DNA of 64,000 bases. Origin: CAZXYS01 sp964645005. GTDB lineage: Bacteria > Bacteroidota > Ignavibacteria > Kapaibacteriales > UBA2268. This document shows, in pieces, positions 60,955-64,000 of this stretch. Numbering within the stretch: position 1 is the stretch's first letter; each line of letters starts with the position of its first letter. The notes beneath the pieces were generated by a model that did no database searches, was not told the DNA's origin, and saw only the letters and a list, made by a program, of their open reading frames with translations. The stretch is taken from the NCBI GenBank assembly GCA_964645005.1, contig CAZXYS010000019.1:1-64000 (forward strand), read 5' to 3'. The translations under genes and the position numbers were made by a program.

Positions 60955-62763
60955 ATGGAAAAACAGACAAATTCCGAAGGTTTTATCGTAACTGCCCGAA
61001 AATGGCGTCCCCTGAAATTTGATGAAGTCATAGGACAACAGCATATAACCAAAACCTTGAAAAATGCAATCGCTTCAAATAGAATACATCATGCTTATTT
61101 ATTTTCCGGTCCGAGAGGCGTCGGCAAGACAACTACAGCAAGGATTTTAGCACGGGTTGTGAACTGCGCCGCTCCAGTCGATAACGAACCCTGCAACGAA
61201 TGTGAATCCTGCAAAGCTATATTGGATGGCAGGTCCTTAGATGTCATGGAGATTGACGGAGCTTCCAACAACAGTGTTGACGATATCCGCAAACTGCGCG
61301 AGAATGCCCGATACGCACCCAGCGGCGGCAAGTACAAAATGTACGTTATCGACGAAGTGCACATGCTATCGAATTCAGCTTTTAACGCTCTTCTTAAAAT
61401 CCTTGAAGAGCCGCCCAAACATCTTATGTTTGTATTTGCTACTACTGAAGCACACAAAGTGCTTCCTACAATCATCAGCCGCTGTCAGCGGTTCGATTTT
61501 CGCCGGATGGAAATTGATGATATTGTCAATCAATTGAAGCATATAAGTGAAGGTGAGAATATAAGCATTGATGAAGAATCGTTGATAACAATTGCCAAGA
61601 AGGCTGACGGCTCGATGCGCGATGGAGAAAGCATTTTCGATCAGGTTGTGGCTTTTTGCGGTAGAGATATCAAGTATACGGCGATGGCAGAAGCTTTGAA
61701 CTTGATTGATAGAGAATTCTTTTTCAGGGTTAGCAGCGCTGTTATTGAAAAAAATATTGAGGAAATGTTTGATATAACTGAAGAAGTGACATCAAAAGGT
61801 TATGATCTGCAGGAATGCATGCAGGGTGTTCTTGAGCATTTCAGGCATCTTTTGACCATTAACGTTACCGGAGAAACAAAACTGATTGAGAGCTCCGAAG
61901 CATTTCTTGAGCGATATAACGAACATGCCGAAGCTTTAACCAAAGCAGATCTTTTGCGCTTTTTAAATATGATCAGTGATGCGGAAAAAGACCTGAGATA
62001 CTCTCCTCAGCCGCGGATCCGCTTTGAAATGACTTTGATACAATTGGCATCTGCTGACAAAGCAGTGGAGATATCCGAATTGATTGAAGAGATAAAATCC
62101 TTAAAAAGTTCGGGTAATGCAGCGTCCCAGTTCCAACAAACCTCTGAAAAAAAAATTTCAAAAGATGAGTCAGCAAAATACGGCAAAAAAAGCGGAAGTA
62201 ATAAGAGTGCAGCAAAAAGCGGCGATTCAAAATCGATAAGAAAATCAAGTTCTGAAGAAACGAAAACGAATACAGCACAGCAGCAAAATTCCGATATCAT
62301 AACAGAAGATATTAAAGCCCGGATTGAGGATAACTGGGATGAGTTCCTTCGGGTTCATTCCGAAAGCAAAACAACTTTTTCAGCTTTAATGGAAGCCGTA
62401 CCAGAGTTTGGAAACAAAGAGATCATTTTCTATTCGGACAGCGATTTTGTTGCTGAAAACATTAACCTTAATAAAGCTGATATTTCCGACTCTCTGAAGG
62501 AATACTTTGGCACAGATATAAGGATTGATGTCAAGGTGGTTGAAGATTTACCGGAAAAAGACAAGCTAAAAAATCAAACTAAGGAAAATGTAATGGAAGA
62601 TTCAAATCAGGCAAGTTCTGAAACCATTACTAAAAACAAGGTTAACGAAACAAATACGTCTCAAAATTCTGTCAATAAGGAAGATAATTTGGATGATAAG
62701 CATCCTGTGGAAAAGGCTGTCATTCAATTATTCAGGGCTAAAGAAATTCCTGTTGACAAATAA
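60955..62763 (+). CDS. dnaX: DNA polymerase III subunit gamma/tau
   Basis: 602 residues from the ATG at 60955; a TTG eight codons earlier is in frame but less likely. Clamp-loader ATPase: Walker A GPRGVGKTT (52-60), zinc ligands C71, C80, C83 and C86, VIDEVHMLSNSAFNALLKIL with Walker B, the sensor TTEAHKVLPTIISRCQRFDF, and domain III (about 240-375). The C-terminal 200 residues are a Lys/Ser-rich linker and a tau-type polymerase-binding part. An A9 run (62147-62155, codons 398-401) lies exactly where the linker begins; a one-base slip gives a stop at 62166, producing a gamma-like protein of about 404 residues. Confidence 0.95.
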   Translation: MEKQTNSEGFIVTARKWRPLKFDEVIGQQHITKTLKNAIASNRIHHAYLFSGPRGVGKTTTARILARVVNCAAPVDNEPCNECESCKAILDGRSLDVMEIDGASNNSVDDIRKLRENARYAPSGGKYKMYVIDEVHMLSNSAFNALLKILEEPPKHLMFVFATTEAHKVLPTIISRCQRFDFRRMEIDDIVNQLKHISEGENISIDEESLITIAKKADGSMRDGESIFDQVVAFCGRDIKYTAMAEALNLIDREFFFRVSSAVIEKNIEEMFDITEEVTSKGYDLQECMQGVLEHFRHLLTINVTGETKLIESSEAFLERYNEHAEALTKADLLRFLNMISDAEKDLRYSPQPRIRFEMTLIQLASADKAVEISELIEEIKSLKSSGNAASQFQQTSEKKISKDESAKYGKKSGSNKSAAKSGDSKSIRKSSSEETKTNTAQQQNSDIITEDIKARIEDNWDEFLRVHSESKTTFSALMEAVPEFGNKEIIFYSDSDFVAENINLNKADISDSLKEYFGTDIRIDVKVVEDLPEKDKLKNQTKENVMEDSNQASSETITKNKVNETNTSQNSVNKEDNLDDKHPVEKAVIQLFRAKEIPVDK

Positions 62764-62805
62764 AATTGATAATTCTATTGATAATAAATACAAGGAGACA
62801 TTGCA

Positions 62806-63285
62806 ATGGCTCTTGAACCGGGAACAAAAGCGCCGGACTTTACCGGCAAGACGGAAGGCGGCAGCCAGTTAAAACTTAGTGATTATAAAGGCAGGTGGGT
62901 AGTGCTCTATTTTTATCCGAAAGATAATACTCCCGGCTGTACAAAAGAAGCATGCAGCTTCAGGGATAATCTGTCATCGCTTACCGATCTGGGAGCTGAA
63001 GTAATAGGCATCAGCCCTGATACAGTTGAATCACATGATAAATTTAAGGCTAAATTTGATTTAAATTTCCATCTGGTAGCCGACCCTGACAAAGAAATAT
63101 TAAATGCTTATGACGTTATAGGCGAAAAGAACATGTTCGGCAAGAAAAAGCAAGGTGTGATCCGCAGCACATATATAATTGATCCTGACGGCAAAATTGC
63201 TTATACCTACAAAAGTGTAAAAGTTGCCGGACATACTGAACAGGTTATGAATAGATTGCAGAAACTACAGGAAACTCCTGCATAA
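62806..63285 (+). CDS. bcp: Thioredoxin-dependent thiol peroxidase (Bcp/PrxQ)
   Basis: 159 residues. Reduces hydroperoxides in the cytoplasm using thioredoxin. The peroxidatic C45 and resolving C50 are in YPKDNTPGCTKEACSFRD, the atypical 2-Cys PrxQ arrangement; IGISPDTVESHDKF and RSTYIIDPDGKI are family landmarks. The start has AAGGAG about eight bases upstream. It follows dnaX by 42 bases on the same strand and may be in one operon with it and tatD. Confidence 0.95.
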   Translation: MALEPGTKAPDFTGKTEGGSQLKLSDYKGRWVVLYFYPKDNTPGCTKEACSFRDNLSSLTDLGAEVIGISPDTVESHDKFKAKFDLNFHLVADPDKEILNAYDVIGEKNMFGKKKQGVIRSTYIIDPDGKIAYTYKSVKVAGHTEQVMNRLQKLQETPA

Positions 63286-63329
63286 CCAATGAAGATAAAT
63301 AAATAAAATGTTAAAAAAATGATTGAGTC

Positions 63330-64000
63330 ATGATATACACAGGAATGATCGACACGCACGCACATCTTGACACCGAAGCCTATGATGCTGATAGAAGAGA
63401 TGTTTTGAAAAGAGCTCAGGACGCAGGAGTTGAAAAAATTATCATACCAGCTATTGAGCCTAAACATTTTTATAAGCTACTTGAGCTAACCCGAGCAAAT
63501 GAAATATTACTTTGCGGTATGGGTATCCATCCTCACAATGCAAATGATGCGGACTTTAAAAACCTTGAACTTGTCGAGAATATGTCAGGAGAAGAACCGG
63601 TAGTCGCGATAGGGGAGATAGGGCTGGATTATCATTATGATTTTGCTGCCCCGGAAATTCAGCAGGAGGCATTTGCAAAACAATTAAACATAGCAAAAAA
63701 GAAAGATCTGCCCGTTATTATCCATAATAGGGAGTCTGACGAAGATCTTATTCGTATTCTTGAAGAAGAACAGGATGGCAGCCTGAAAGGGGTTTTACAT
63801 TGTTTTTCAAGTCAGATTGATATGATGGATAGGGCATTGACTCTGGGCTTTCATATATCTTTTACAGGGAACATCACTTTCAAGAAAACTGATCTTAGTG
63901 AAGTTGTAAAAGAAGTGCCGCTGGACAGGCTTTTACTGGAAACTGACTCGCCGTATATGACTCCTGTTCCGAATAGAGGGAAACGAAATGAACCTTCTTA
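63330..64000 (+). CDS. tatD: TatD-family metal-dependent hydrolase/DNase (3' end cut by window)
   Basis: Translated from the ATG at 63330 to the window edge: 223 codons open with no stop, against about 255-265 for the family. Motifs: IDTHAHLDTEAYD (metal HxH), GMGIHPHNA, AIGEIGLDYHYDF (catalytic Glu), VIIHNRES (His), VLHCFS (His) and LLETDSPYMTPVPNRGKRNEP (metal Asp). All residues of the two-metal site visible so far are conserved. TatD enzymes act as 3'-5' exonucleases in repair. M6 (63345) is an alternative start. It lies 44 bases after bcp. Confidence 0.93.
   Translation, partial: MIYTGMIDTHAHLDTEAYDADRRDVLKRAQDAGVEKIIIPAIEPKHFYKLLELTRANEILLCGMGIHPHNANDADFKNLELVENMSGEEPVVAIGEIGLDYHYDFAAPEIQQEAFAKQLNIAKKKDLPVIIHNRESDEDLIRILEEEQDGSLKGVLHCFSSQIDMMDRALTLGFHISFTGNITFKKTDLSEVVKEVPLDRLLLETDSPYMTPVPNRGKRNEPS

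Overview
The window looks like chromosomal DNA of a Gram-negative bacterium of the FCB/Bacteroidota superphylum, most like the Kapaibacteriota/Ignavibacteria grade; this placement is inferred from gene content, not from a phylogeny. Three secreted proteins end in a type IX secretion (T9SS) C-terminal sorting domain, and two of them carry choice-of-anchor-D (Hydin-like) Ig repeats. There are several outer-membrane beta-barrel/OmpA proteins, a calcium/sodium exchanger, a futalosine-pathway MqnA-like protein and some promoter-like TTTG/TAnnTTTG sequences. Base composition is moderate to low in GC. I see no phage, integrative element, transposase gene, CRISPR array, tRNA or rRNA.

Layout. 1-3.7 kb: tandem repeat, then greA, ribBA, yajC and hslO, all leftward. 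3.8-10 kb: TPR protein, gyrA, a VanZ-like protein overlapping tgt. 10-10.6 kb: degenerate DUF4286 remnant and a palindrome-rich repeat. 10.6-18.7 kb: xerC/D-type recombinase (leftward), a 1,591-residue T9SS surface protein and a double-OmpA outer-membrane protein. 19-25.5 kb: glycosyltransferase, TPR lipoprotein, a small barrel paralogue and a 1,067-residue protein fusing a sensor module, a PEP/pyruvate-type ATP-grasp and a nucleotidyltransferase. 25.8-33.7 kb: glutamate dehydrogenase, epimerase, sodium symporter, phosphatidyltransferase, endonuclease III, glycosyltransferase and two hypotheticals. 33.9-42.7 kb: CAP/FN3/T9SS protein, pdxH, RsbW-like protein, epimerase, mqnA-like, tRNA/rRNA methyltransferase, purE, OsmC and a second double-OmpA protein. 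42.9-50.6 kb: a nine-PAS soluble histidine kinase, a Dabb protein and a TPR histidine kinase. 50.8-57 kb: TolC/MacB-permease/HlyD export operon, biotin ligase and CaxA. 57.2-64 kb: T9SS subtilase, dnaX, bcp and the start of tatD, cut by the window edge.

Most genes are housekeeping. The less ordinary content is: (i) a sensory module shared by the PEP/nucleotidyltransferase fusion and the nine-PAS kinase; (ii) a three-member barrel family with an invariant Cys-Cys motif, one member apparently co-transcribed with that fusion; (iii) homopolymer tracts placed so that slippage would truncate DnaX (A9) and the TPR lipoprotein (G9); (iv) active-site or metal-site departures in GyrA, Tgt and BirA; and (v) two families of intergenic MITE-like palindromic elements, which supply most of the structure in the larger gaps.
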